A model generated the notes under the pieces. The model was not told the origin of the DNA and searched no databases. It saw only the letters and a list, made by a program, of their open reading frames with translations. Source: VAZQ01 sp963841105 (GTDB taxonomy: Bacteria; Pseudomonadota; Alphaproteobacteria; Rhizobiales; Xanthobacteraceae). Taken from it: a stretch of DNA of 64,000 bases. The stretch is taken from assembly GCA_963841105.1 (NCBI GenBank), contig CAWJCB010000024.1, positions 62,001-126,000 on the forward strand, given 5' to 3'. The number at the start of each line of letters is the position of its first letter. Positions within the stretch are counted from its first letter, which is position 1. Below, piece after piece: positions 35,850 through 45,509 of the stretch. The translations under genes were made by a program, and so were the position numbers.

Positions 35850-36773
35850 ATGGCGAACATCAGCGCACAAATGGTGAAGGAGCTCCGCGAGCGAACGGGC
35901 GCAGGAATGATGGATTGCAAAAGCGCGCTCAATGATGCCAGCGGCGACATGGAGCAAGCCGTTGATCTCTTGCGCAAGAAAGGCCTTGCAAAAGCTGCCA
36001 AGAAGTCTGGCCGCGTTGCCGCCGAGGGCTTGATCGGAGTGGCGGTCGAGGCTCTCAAGGGGGTAGTGGTTGAAGTCAACTCCGAGACCGATTTTGTCGC
36101 CCGCAATGAGTTGTTCCAAGGATTGGTGAAGATGATCGCCAACGTCGCGCTCACCGTGGGTGCCGACGTCGAGAAGATCAAGGCGGCAAAAGTCGGCAGC
36201 ATCACGGTGGATGAAGCTATGGCCGACACCATCGCCAAGATCGGGGAAAACATGTCGCTGCGCCGGGCAGCCTCTCTGTCCGTTGCAAACGGTCTCATCG
36301 CGCGATACCTGCACAACTCCGTTGATGAGGGGCTAGGAAAGATCGGAGTGATCGTCGGTCTCGATTCCACCGGCAAAATCGATGCGCTCGCGCGTTTTGG
36401 CCGCATGGTTGCAATGCATGTGGCCGCTTCGAATCCGCAGGCAATCGATGCCGCCGGACTGGACCCCGAAACGGTTCGCCGTGAAAAAGATGTGCTCTCG
36501 GACAAGTACAGGGCGCAAGGCAAGCCCGCGCATGTCGTCGAAAAGATCGTCGAATCCGAACTCAAGACTTTCTACAAGGAGGTCTGCCTCCTCGATCAGG
36601 CGTTCATCCACGATCCGGAGAAAAGCGTCGCGCAGGCCTTGAAGCAGGCCGAGGCTGAAATTGGCGCGCCAACGAAGATTACAGGATTTGTGCGCTTTGC
36701 TCTTGGCGAAGGGATCGATCGGCCGGAGACGAATTTTGCCGCCGAAGTAGCGGCAACGGCTGGACGGGGCTGA
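35850..36773 (+). CDS. tsf: Elongation factor Ts
   Basis: Nucleotide exchange factor for EF-Tu, 307 residues. N-terminal UBA-like domain with KELRERTGAGMMDCKSAL, then the core EVNSETDFVARNELFQ that contacts EF-Tu, and the C-terminal module. ATG at 35850. Downstream of rpsB as in nearly all bacteria, with pyrH 57 bases later. Confidence 0.97.
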   Translation: MANISAQMVKELRERTGAGMMDCKSALNDASGDMEQAVDLLRKKGLAKAAKKSGRVAAEGLIGVAVEALKGVVVEVNSETDFVARNELFQGLVKMIANVALTVGADVEKIKAAKVGSITVDEAMADTIAKIGENMSLRRAASLSVANGLIARYLHNSVDEGLGKIGVIVGLDSTGKIDALARFGRMVAMHVAASNPQAIDAAGLDPETVRREKDVLSDKYRAQGKPAHVVEKIVESELKTFYKEVCLLDQAFIHDPEKSVAQALKQAEAEIGAPTKITGFVRFALGEGIDRPETNFAAEVAATAGRG

Positions 36774-36830
36774 TTGCAGCAGAAGTGTCGTTGAACGCGA
36801 TTGACGAGACGAAGACCCGAACCGGGCACC

Positions 36831-37547
36831 ATGGCCGAACCGAATTACCGCCGTGTAATCGTGAAAGTAAGCGGCGAAGCCCTCATGGGCCCTGACAAAT
36901 TCGGCATTCATCAAGCGACGCTCCAGCAAATCGTAGCGGATCTCGTCGCAGCGCACGATCTCGGCGTGGACATCGGTATTGTGATCGGAGGCGGCAACAT
37001 TGTCCGTGGGGTCAGAATCGCGCAACAAGGGATTCCGCGGGTGACGGCCGACATGATGGGAATCCTGGCGACAATCATGAACGCGCTCGCGGTTGAGAGC
37101 GCGCTTGAAAAGGCCGGAGTCGCTGCCCGAACCATGTCGGCGCTGACCATGCCTGATGTGTGCGAGAGCTACGAGCGTCAACGGGCGTTGCGCCACCTGC
37201 ATCAGCGACGAATCATCGTGCTGGCAGGAGGAACCGGCAATCCATTCTTCACGACGGATACCACGGCCGTGCTGCGTGGGGCAGAGGTCGGGGCCGACGT
37301 CGTGCTGAAAGCGACCGATGTCGACGGCGTCTATAGTGCAGACCCGAAGCAAAACGCTGACGCACGCCGCTATGAGCGGTTGACGCACCAGGAGGCGCTC
37401 GACCGCAACCTGAAAGTGATGGATACCACCGCCTTCGCGCTTGCTCGAGAAAACCATATGCCTATCATCGTGTTCTCGATCCGTGAGGAGGGGGCGATTA
37501 CCGGGGTCCTGCGGGGAAAGGGACGTTTCACCATCGTCAGCGAGTGA
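36831..37547 (+). CDS. pyrH: UMP kinase
   Basis: Phosphorylates UMP to UDP, 238 residues, amino-acid-kinase fold. VIVKVSGEALMG at the N-terminus, IVIGGGNIVRG, GTGNPFFTTDTTAVLRGAE and KATDVDGVYSADPK are the nucleotide and substrate segments. ATG at 36831. Part of the rpsB-tsf-pyrH-frr block. Confidence 0.96.
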   Translation: MAEPNYRRVIVKVSGEALMGPDKFGIHQATLQQIVADLVAAHDLGVDIGIVIGGGNIVRGVRIAQQGIPRVTADMMGILATIMNALAVESALEKAGVAARTMSALTMPDVCESYERQRALRHLHQRRIIVLAGGTGNPFFTTDTTAVLRGAEVGADVVLKATDVDGVYSADPKQNADARRYERLTHQEALDRNLKVMDTTAFALARENHMPIIVFSIREEGAITGVLRGKGRFTIVSE

Positions 37548-37617
37548 TTCGGGCGATATCCTGTCGCAGGAGGGGACGCGGCGCTCGTTGCTCGACCAAT
37601 CCATTTCAGGGGTCGCT

Positions 37618-38181
37618 ATGGCCAGCCCAACGCACGATCTCAACGAGCTCAAGCGCCGCATGCAAGGCGCGATCCAGCTGTTGAAACAGGAACTGGGAGG
37701 ACTGCGCACCGGGCGTGCCTCGGCTAGCTTGGTCGAGCCGATTCACGTCGAGGCCTATGGCAGTCAGATGCCCCTGAACCAGGTCGCCACCGTCAGCGTC
37801 CCTGAGCCGCGATTGATTTCCGTGCAGGTCTGGGACAAGTCGATGGTGCACGCGGTGGAGAAGGCAATTGCCGTATCGAATCTCGGCTTAACCCCTTCGA
37901 CGGAGGGACAGGTCTTGCGCTTGCGAATACCCGAGCTCAACCAGGAGCGTCGTCGCGAGCTCGCGAAGGTCGCGCACAAATATGCCGAGGCCGCCAAAGT
38001 CGCGGTGCGTCACGTCCGTCGCGACGGTCTCGACGTCCTTAAGAAGCTCGAGAAGGATCACAAGATCAGCGAGGACGAGGGCAAACGCTCTGCCGAGCAG
38101 GTGCAAAAAGCGACGGACGAGGCCATCGCCGAAGTCGACAGAATGCTGGCGACGAAAGAAAAGGAAATCCTCACAGTGTGA
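37618..38181 (+). CDS. frr: Ribosome recycling factor
   Basis: 187 residues; with EF-G it splits the post-termination ribosome. The three-helix bundle and hinge are recognised by LRTGRASASLVEPIHVEAYG, PLNQVATVSVPEPR and RREELAKV-type helices near the C-terminus (here RRELAKVAHKYAE). ATG at 37618 behind AGGGG. The stop overlaps a GTG upstream of uppS. Confidence 0.96.
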   Translation: MASPTHDLNELKRRMQGAIQLLKQELGGLRTGRASASLVEPIHVEAYGSQMPLNQVATVSVPEPRLISVQVWDKSMVHAVEKAIAVSNLGLTPSTEGQVLRLRIPELNQERRRELAKVAHKYAEAAKVAVRHVRRDGLDVLKKLEKDHKISEDEGKRSAEQVQKATDEAIAEVDRMLATKEKEILTV

Positions 38182-38192
38182 GGTCAAGCCTG

Positions 38193-38951
38193 ATGTCGAA
38201 AAGCGAGCCGTTGCGAGCCCTCAAAATCGGCGAGATTGCCGTGCCGCGGCACGTTGCCATCATCATGGACGGGAATGGACGCTGGGCATCGGCGCGCGGG
38301 CTTCCACGCGGGGAGGGGCACCGCCGCGGGGTCGAAGCGTTGCGGCGCACGGTGCGTGCCGCGGGTGATCTCGGTATTGCCTATCTGACCATCTTCTCCT
38401 TCAGTGCCGAAAACTGGTCACGGCCCCCCGCGGAGATCCGTGAGCTCATGGGTCTATTGCGCCGGTTCATTCGCCACGATCTTGCCGAGCTGCACCGCAG
38501 CGGGGTGCGTGTTCGGATCATCGGCGAACGCGACAATCTGGATACTGACATTCGCCGCCTTCTCGACGAAGCCGAGCATCTCACTAAAGATAATGATAAG
38601 CTCGTGCTAGTTGTCGCCTTCAATTACGGCGCGCGTCAGGAGATTGCCCGGGCGGCCCAGCGTGTGGCTGCCGCCGTTTCGGTCGGTGATCTGGCGATCG
38701 GCGCGGTAACTGCCGATACCCTTGGCGGCTATCTCGATGCTCCCGAATTGCCTGATCCGGACTTGATCATTCGCACCAGCGGGGAGCAACGCCTTTCAAA
38801 CTTTCTACTTTGGCAGGCGGCGTACAGCGAATTGGTATTTGTTCCGACCTATTGGCCGGATTTTGATCGTGTGACGCTAGAAGGGGCGATTACCGAGTAC
38901 CGTCGGCGTGAGCGCCGTTTCGGCGGCTTGGTGGCGCGCACCGGGTCGTGA
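38193..38951 (+). CDS. uppS: Isoprenyl transferase (undecaprenyl diphosphate synthase)
   Basis: Cis-prenyltransferase making the C55 lipid carrier for peptidoglycan and O-antigen, 252 residues. The catalytic Asp is in IIMDGNGRWA; FSAENWSRP and the C-terminal DLIIRTSGEQRLSNFLLWQAAYSE are invariant blocks. ATG at 38193 with GAGGT eight bases before it. The in-frame GTG at 38178 overlaps the frr stop and is an alternative. Confidence 0.96.
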   Translation: MSKSEPLRALKIGEIAVPRHVAIIMDGNGRWASARGLPRGEGHRRGVEALRRTVRAAGDLGIAYLTIFSFSAENWSRPPAEIRELMGLLRRFIRHDLAELHRSGVRVRIIGERDNLDTDIRRLLDEAEHLTKDNDKLVLVVAFNYGARQEIARAAQRVAAAVSVGDLAIGAVTADTLGGYLDAPELPDPDLIIRTSGEQRLSNFLLWQAAYSELVFVPTYWPDFDRVTLEGAITEYRRRERRFGGLVARTGS

Positions 38952-39826
38952 TCGGTGACGGGCGTACATCCGGTAGAACCGGTCGCGTCCTTGCTGCCGG
39001 TTCCAGGGAGCTTGTCCTGCGCGTTGGCTCTGCCCTGGTGCTGGTCCCATTGGCGGTTGCGACGGCATATTTTGGGGGCTGGTCCTTTGCCGTGCTGTGG
39101 ACCGCCGCGGCCGTTGTGGCGTTTTGGGAATGGACGTCCATGGTGATGACGAATTCACCGACGATTTCACCTGGACGCGCTGTCACCGCGACAGGTATGG
39201 CATTTCTCATCCTTGCAGTGGTGCTCGCCGGCATCGGGTGCGCCCCTGCCGCTCTGGCGACGCTCGCAATGGGCGCTGTTGCTGTTGCTGTGCTATCCCC
39301 GGCGGCGCGGCGCATCTGGGTGGGAGCCGGCGTTGCGTATTGTGGGGCGATTGGCGCTTTCCCGGTTGTTCTTCGCTCTGACCTGGAACATGGGTTCCTG
39401 GCGATCGCATTCTTGTTCGCAGTCGTGTGGGCAACCGACACGGCGGCGTATTTTCTTGGGCGCGCGATCGGGGGTGCAAAGTTAATGCCGCAACTGAGCC
39501 CGAAGAAAACGTGGGCAGGGGCGGTCTCCGGCACAGCAGCTGCTATGGTTGCAGGCGTTATTGTGGCCCGGGCGGCGGGTCTCACCACAATCCTTGCCCT
39601 CGCCGCGCTTGCCGGCATTCTATCGATCTTCGCCCAAGGCGGAGACCTCTTCGAGTCATACCTCAAGCGGAAATTTGGCGCGAAGGATTCCGGCCATCTC
39701 ATTCCGGGACATGGGGGGTTGATGGATCGCCTGGACGGCTTTGTCGCTGCGGGAACGATTGCCGCGGTTATCGGATTGGCGCGGGGTGGCTTGGCGTCCC
39801 CGGCTCGCGGTTTGTTGGTATGGTAA
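38948..39826 (+). CDS. cdsA: Phosphatidate cytidylyltransferase
   Basis: Inner-membrane enzyme forming CDP-diacylglycerol from phosphatidate and CTP, 292 residues with about eight transmembrane helices. The C-terminal signature is complete: SYLKRKFGAKDSGHLIPGHG followed by GLMDRLDG. The start is a GTG overlapping the uppS stop. It precedes dxr by three bases. Confidence 0.95.
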   Translation: MIGDGRTSGRTGRVLAAGSRELVLRVGSALVLVPLAVATAYFGGWSFAVLWTAAAVVAFWEWTSMVMTNSPTISPGRAVTATGMAFLILAVVLAGIGCAPAALATLAMGAVAVAVLSPAARRIWVGAGVAYCGAIGAFPVVLRSDLEHGFLAIAFLFAVVWATDTAAYFLGRAIGGAKLMPQLSPKKTWAGAVSGTAAAMVAGVIVARAAGLTTILALAALAGILSIFAQGGDLFESYLKRKFGAKDSGHLIPGHGGLMDRLDGFVAAGTIAAVIGLARGGLASPARGLLVW

Positions 39827-39829
39827 GCG

Positions 39830-41062
39830 ATGAACCTGCATCAGGGCCGTCATGAATTTCTGCAATCTGCGCCCTCGGCCTCTGGACGTTCTGTCACGCT
39901 GCTGGGCGCGACTGGCTCGATAGGAGCCAGCACGCTCGACCTCATAAAGCGTGATCGCGATCGCTTCCGGGTGGAGGCGGTCACGGCGAACAAGAATGTG
40001 CCGGTCCTTGCGGCCTTGGCGCGCGAGACCAACGCTCGGTTCGCGGCCGTAGGCGATCCAGCAGCGTTCCACGATCTCAAAAACGCCCTTTCAGGGACGG
40101 GCATTGAGGCCGGTGCTGGTGAAAGCGCAGTGATCGAGGCTGCGCAACGGCCGGCCGAATGGGTCATGGGGGCGATTACTGGCGCAGCCGGTCTCAAACC
40201 GACGCTCGCGGCGGCGGAGCGGGGCGCAATCGTCGCGCTTGCAAGCAAAGAAACCTTGGTCTGCGCAGGAGCCTTGTTCATGCGGCGCGCCGCCGCGTCG
40301 GGCGCGACGGTCCTGCCGGTTGATTCCGAGCACAACGCGCTCTTTCAAGCCATGAGCGGAAGCCGGCGAGAGGACGTTCGGCGGGTGATATTGACGGCTT
40401 CCGGAGGGCCGTTCCGAACCGTCGACGCCGACGTCATTAAAACTGCAACCGTCGAACAGGCGCTCAAGCATCCCAACTGGTCCATGGGACAAAAAGTAAC
40501 TATCGATTCCGCTACCATGATGAATAAGGGGCTCGAGCTTATTGAGGCACATCACCTTTTTGAGCTTCGCGCCGATCAGATTGACGTTTTGGTCCACCCG
40601 CAATCCCTTGTGCACAGCCTGGTCGAATTTTGCGACGGTTCGCTCATTGCGCAGATCGGCAGTCCCGATATGCGGATACCCATCGCCTATTGCCTCGCTT
40701 GGCCTACGCGTCTTTCCGAGGCGGGTCCGCGGCTTGACCTCGCACGCGCGGGAAACTTGACGTTCGAAGAGCCTGATCTTATGCGCTTTCCTGCATTGGC
40801 GCTGGCGCGCGCCGCTCTGTTGGCGGGGGGAGCGGCTCCCACCATCCTTAACGCCGCCAATGAGGTTGCCGTATATGAGTTTCTTGCCCGGCGCCTCACT
40901 TTTGCCGGTATATCTGCCCTCGTTGAGGCGACCTTAGCAGCGGCATTGGGTCGTAATCGGACAAGGGAACCCGAGAACGTAGAGGAGGCACTGTTCATTG
41001 ACCATAATACCAGATTGCTGGCGCGCAGTATCTTGCCAGAAATTGCCGCAAAGTCATCTTAG
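39830..41062 (+). CDS. dxr: 1-deoxy-D-xylulose 5-phosphate reductoisomerase
   Basis: Second enzyme of the MEP isoprenoid pathway, 410 residues. NADPH loop LLGATGSIGAST, substrate and metal site LPVDSEHNALFQ, then TASGGPFR, KHPNWSMGQKVTIDSATMMNKGLELIEAHHLF. ATG at 39830. Its product feeds the uppS pathway encoded two genes upstream. Confidence 0.96.
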   Translation: MNLHQGRHEFLQSAPSASGRSVTLLGATGSIGASTLDLIKRDRDRFRVEAVTANKNVPVLAALARETNARFAAVGDPAAFHDLKNALSGTGIEAGAGESAVIEAAQRPAEWVMGAITGAAGLKPTLAAAERGAIVALASKETLVCAGALFMRRAAASGATVLPVDSEHNALFQAMSGSRREDVRRVILTASGGPFRTVDADVIKTATVEQALKHPNWSMGQKVTIDSATMMNKGLELIEAHHLFELRADQIDVLVHPQSLVHSLVEFCDGSLIAQIGSPDMRIPIAYCLAWPTRLSEAGPRLDLARAGNLTFEEPDLMRFPALALARAALLAGGAAPTILNAANEVAVYEFLARRLTFAGISALVEATLAAALGRNRTREPENVEEALFIDHNTRLLARSILPEIAAKSS

Positions 41063-41110
41063 AGTGTTCGGTCTGGGTGATGCTGGGGCCGGCCGGGGGA
41101 TGTCCTTTAC

Positions 41111-42274
41111 ATGAGCTTTGATTTTTTCGCCGGGATCAACATGCTGGGAACGGGCGTTCTCGGCATTCTTCTTCCCTTTCTGTTTGTTTTAACCCCGGTC
41201 GTGTTTTTCCACGAGCTCGGCCACTTTCTGGTGGCTCGCAGGTGCGGCGTCAGGATCCTGGTATTTTCGATAGGCTTCGGGCCGGAGCTTTTTGGTCTCA
41301 ACGACCGTCACGGCACCCGATGGAAAATTTCTGCTATTCCACTTGGCGGGTACGTAAAATTCTTTGGTGACGATAACGCGGCAAGTGTTCCCGACCAGGG
41401 GGCACTGGCTGCCATGAGCGAGGAAGAGCGCCGGAACAGCTTCATTTATCAGCCCGTGGCGCGCCGAGCCGCGATCGTGGTCGCGGGGCCACTGGCAAAT
41501 TTCGTGCTCGCGATCGCAATTTTCGCCAGCCTCTTCCTGATCTTTGGCAAGCCCAGCACATCGCCTCGGGTCGACGCTGTGCAGCCCGGGAGTGCGGCCG
41601 AGGCGGCAGGGTTCAAGCCGGGTGACGTCGTTTTGAGCATCGACGGCCGCAAAATCGAGAGCTTCACTGACATGCAGCAGATCGTCAGCACCAGCGCTGG
41701 CGAGACACTTAACTTCGAAGTGAACCGCGGAGGGGTGCAGGTGACCTTAAAGGCCACGCCTGCCTTGAAGGAGATCAAGGACAGGTTTGGCAATGTTCAC
41801 CGGCAGGGAATTCTGGGCATCACCCGATCTCCCTCGCCGGAGGATGCGAATTTTCAGCCAGTCGGGCCGTTGCAAGCAGTCGAGCTTGGGGCTCAAAGAA
41901 CATGGTTCGTGGCGGAACGCACGCTCTCTTATATCGGTGGGGTGATCTCGGGCCGTGAAGCCGCTGACCAACTTGGTGGTCCCATTCGAATAGCTCAGGT
42001 GTCAGGTCAGGTCGCCACAGAGGGACTGGCATCCCTGTTTAGCCTGGCTGCGGTGCTCTCGGTTTCTATCGGGCTTCTCAATCTGTTTCCGGTGCCCTTG
42101 CTCGATGGCGGACACCTCTTGTTTTACGGAATAGAAGCAGCCAGGGGAAAGCCGCTCTCGGAACGCGCGCAGGAAGTCGGCTTTCGCATCGGGCTCGCGG
42201 TCGTCGTGATGCTGATGATCTTCGCGACATACAACGATATTCTGCACCTCGCCGCCCAATGGACCGCGTCGTAA
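41111..42274 (+). CDS. rseP: Site-2 zinc metalloprotease RseP
   Basis: Intramembrane protease, 387 residues, which cleaves anti-sigma factors or signal-peptide remnants. Zn motif HELGH at residues 34-38, one central PDZ domain (residues ~150-240: SPRVDAVQPGSAAEAAGFKPGDVV), and LLNLFPVPLLDGGHLLFYGIEA, which carries the third metal ligand. E. coli RseP has two PDZ domains; one is usual in alphaproteobacteria. It lies directly before bamA. Confidence 0.95.
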   Translation: MSFDFFAGINMLGTGVLGILLPFLFVLTPVVFFHELGHFLVARRCGVRILVFSIGFGPELFGLNDRHGTRWKISAIPLGGYVKFFGDDNAASVPDQGALAAMSEEERRNSFIYQPVARRAAIVVAGPLANFVLAIAIFASLFLIFGKPSTSPRVDAVQPGSAAEAAGFKPGDVVLSIDGRKIESFTDMQQIVSTSAGETLNFEVNRGGVQVTLKATPALKEIKDRFGNVHRQGILGITRSPSPEDANFQPVGPLQAVELGAQRTWFVAERTLSYIGGVISGREAADQLGGPIRIAQVSGQVATEGLASLFSLAAVLSVSIGLLNLFPVPLLDGGHLLFYGIEAARGKPLSERAQEVGFRIGLAVVVMLMIFATYNDILHLAAQWTAS

Positions 42275-42436
42275 CGGCATAGCGCATTGGGAGACGTGGG
42301 CTAAGCGGGGTGCGGGGAGACCAGAACTGACAGGAACCGCGAGGACAGCCGGTCCCGACGATGACGTGTGATGACGACCTTTCTCGTGGGCGCCGGACAA
42401 GGACGCTCAAAAGGGGACGACAAAGGCCTGTAGGGG

Positions 42437-44951
42437 ATGAAATTGGGTTTGTGGGTTGTTCGAGGTCTTGGCGTTCGCCGGCCTCGTTCTGGGGGCGATC
42501 TTGTTGAGCGCGGCGGCTGTGTCCTTCACGGCCACGCCGGCCTATGCTCAATTCGTCACCGTCAACTCGATCGTCATCCAGGGTAACCGCCGGGTCGAAT
42601 CCGATACGATCCGTTCCTATTTTCGTCCGGGACCAAGCGGCCGGCTTGATGCTTTCCAGATCGATGAAGGCGTCAAGGCGCTTTATGCCACGGGTCTATT
42701 TCAGGATATCCGGCCGACTATTCAGGGCGGAAGACTGGTTATTACCGTTATCGAAAACCCCATCATCAATCGGATTGCCTTCGAAGGAAACAAGAAGGTC
42801 AAGGACGAGCAACTCAAGAGCGAGATTCAGTCCAAGGAGCGCGGCACGCTGTCGCGTCCCGTCGTACAGGCCGACGTGGCGCGCTTGGTGGACGTGTACC
42901 GGCGCAGCGGCCGCTTCGACGTCCGCATCGAGCCTAAGATCATCGAGCTCCCGAACAATCGCGTTGATCTCGTCTTCGAGGTCACCGAGGGCGGCAAGAC
43001 GGGAGTCAAGACGATCGAATTCATAGGCAACAGGGCATATTCATCGTACCGGCTCAAGGACGTGATCAAGACCTCCGAGACCGGCTTGCTCTCGTTCTTG
43101 CAGACTGGCGATATCTATGATCCGGACCGCATCGAAGCCGATCGCGAGCTGTTGCGGCGTTTCTATCTCAAGCACGGGTTCATCGACGTGCGCATCGTTT
43201 CCGCCGTTGGTGAATATGATCCTGCACGGCGCGGTTTTCTCGTTTTTTTCACGATCGAGGAAGGCGAGCAGTATCGCTTCGGCAACGTCGATGTGCAGAG
43301 CACCATCCGGGGGCTCGATCCGAGAGCGTTGTGGCCGAAGGTGCGAGCCTACCCCGGCGATGTCTACAATGCCGAAGCCATCGAGAAGACGGTGGAGGAG
43401 ATGACCATCGAAGCGGCGAAGCAGGGCTTCGCCTTCGCGACAGTGCGGCCTCGCGCAATGCGAGATAATCAATCGAGATTGGTCAATCTCGTCTTTCTGG
43501 TCGATGAGGGACAGCGCGCTTACATCGAGCGCATCAACGTCCGCGGCAATACGCGCACCCGCGATTATGTGATCAGGCGCGAATTCGACATAGCCGAAGG
43601 CGACGCTTACAACCGCGCTCTCGTCAATCGCGCCGAGCGGCGTCTGAAGAACTTAAACTTCTTCAAGTCCGTCAAGATCGTGCCCGAGCCCGGCTCGGCA
43701 CCCGATCGCGTGATCCTGAACGTAGATGTCGAAGAGCAGTCCACCGGCGAATTTCAGGTTTCGGGCGGCTATTCCACTTCCGATGGCTTCCTCGCCGAAG
43801 TCAGCGTCTCCGAACGCAATTTGCTCGGGCGCGGCTTGTACGGCAAGGCTTCGGTGCAGTACGGCCAGTATGCACGTGGATTTTCTGTGGGGTTTGTGGA
43901 CCCCTACTTTTTGGGTTACCGGGTGGCGCTCGGCCTGGATGTCTTTGGAAAACAGCAGCTTCCGACAAATTACATATCCTACTCCACGACCACCGTCGGC
44001 TTTGGGGCAAGACTTGGCTTTGCACTGCGTGAAGACCTGTCCCTGCAGGTACGCTATTCGCTTTATCGACAATCTGTTTCGCTGCCGGACTATCTGAACG
44101 ATTGTCTTCTGTCGGCAGCCGCCCCGATCAATGGGGGGCCGGGCGTCGGACCGTTCGACCCCTGCTTTCTCAATGGCGAGGCGTCGCTTGCGGTTCGCCG
44201 CGAGCTTGCAAATGGCCCGGTTCTCACGTCTTCGCTGGGTTACTCGCTCTCGTATAACAATCTGGACAACAACAGGAGCCCGACGAAAGGCATCCTCGCG
44301 GAGCTGCGACAGGATTTTGCCGGTGTTGGTGGCGACGTGAAGTTCGTCCGCACTGCCGGTGATGTTTACGGTTATCGCGAGATCATCAGCGATCTTATCG
44401 GCACGTTGCACCTGCAAGGCGGACAGGTGACCGGCTGGGGGTGCAATAACAACAACTCGGGATCGTTATTGAACTCCCCCCCGGAATGTCTGCGCATGCT
44501 TGACCATTTCCAGATGGGTCCCAATCTCGTCCGCGGTTTTGCTCCTGCCGGCATTGGGCCAAGGGATCTGTCGCGTATTGGGCTGACGGGCACGGGGGAC
44601 GCACTCGGCGGAAGCTTGTATTGGGGCGCAAGCTTCGAGGTACAGACGCCTCTCTATTTTCTGCCCAAGGATTCCGGAGTCAAAGTGGCTGCGTACGCCG
44701 ACGCCGGCTCATTGTGGAACTATGTCGGTCCGACCAGTTGGGCGGCAACCGGGGAGACGATTTCCGGATCGATCTGCGCCGCTCCGCCTTGTCCCCTGGA
44801 TAACGCCATGCACATACGCTCCGCTGTCGGGGTGGGGTTGATATGGGATTCGCCGTTTGGACCTCTGCGGTTCGACTACGCCATTCCTCTGACGCAAGAG
44901 CCCTATGACCGTACCCAGCGGTTTCGCTTTGGCGGCGGCACGAAATTCTGA
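42437..44951 (+). CDS. bamA: Outer membrane protein assembly factor BamA (signal peptide frameshifted)
   Basis: Beta-barrel insertase of the outer membrane with five POTRA domains and a C-terminal 16-strand barrel ending in Phe (RFGGGTKF). The mature protein (FVTVNSIVIQGNRRVE onward) is intact from about 42551. The start is not: the ATG at 42437 gives a good signal-peptide start (MKLGLWVVRGLGV) but leaves the frame after that. The in-frame alternative is only a TTG at 42456. Deleting one T from GTTC at 42473-42476 joins them into a continuous signal peptide (...GLGVAGLVLGAILLS... to AYAQ). One inserted base is therefore inferred. Downstream lpxD is absent. Confidence 0.93.
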
Positions 44952-45048
44952 TATCTCCAATCAATTCGACGAACACTCTCTAGCAACGAGAGCACGCCCG
45001 TGGCTTTGCGCGCGAGCAAGCGGTTGACGTTCGTTTCATGATGGGAAA

Positions 45049-45501
45049 ATGACCATTCCGGCGGCGCTCGAAACGGCGGACATCTCGCTTATCCTCAAGG
45101 CGCTGCCGCACCGTTATCCTTTTTTGATGGTGGACCGCATTGTGAATATACGCGGCGATGAGTCCGCCGTTGGCATCAAGAATGTCACCTTTAACGAGCC
45201 GCAGTTCATTGGGCACTTTCCCGGCAATCCGGTATTCCCGGGCGTGCTCCTGATAGAGGGAATGGCGCAGACGGCGGGCACGATCTGTGTGCTCTCGAAA
45301 ATGGGCGGCGACCAGCCACGCCAAGTGTATTTTCTGACCATCGACAAAGCAAAATTCCGAAAGCCGGTCATCCCCGGCGATACGGTCGAGTATCACATGC
45401 AAAAGATCGCGCGCAAAAAAAATATGTGGTGGTTCCGCGGTGAGGCAAAAGTGGCGAGTGTGACCGTCGCAGAGGCCGAGCTTGGCGCCATGGTTGCGTG
45501 A
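45049..45501 (+). CDS. fabZ: 3-hydroxyacyl-ACP dehydratase FabZ
   Basis: Fatty acid synthesis dehydratase, 150 residues, hotdog fold. Catalytic His in HFPGNPVFPGVLLIEGMAQTAG, with PHRYPFLMVDRI before it. ATG at 45049. It stands 97 bases after bamA, with no lpxD between them, and eight bases before lpxA, whose acyl substrate it competes for. Confidence 0.96.
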   Translation: MTIPAALETADISLILKALPHRYPFLMVDRIVNIRGDESAVGIKNVTFNEPQFIGHFPGNPVFPGVLLIEGMAQTAGTICVLSKMGGDQPRQVYFLTIDKAKFRKPVIPGDTVEYHMQKIARKKNMWWFRGEAKVASVTVAEAELGAMVA

Positions 45502-45509
45502 GGCATTGA

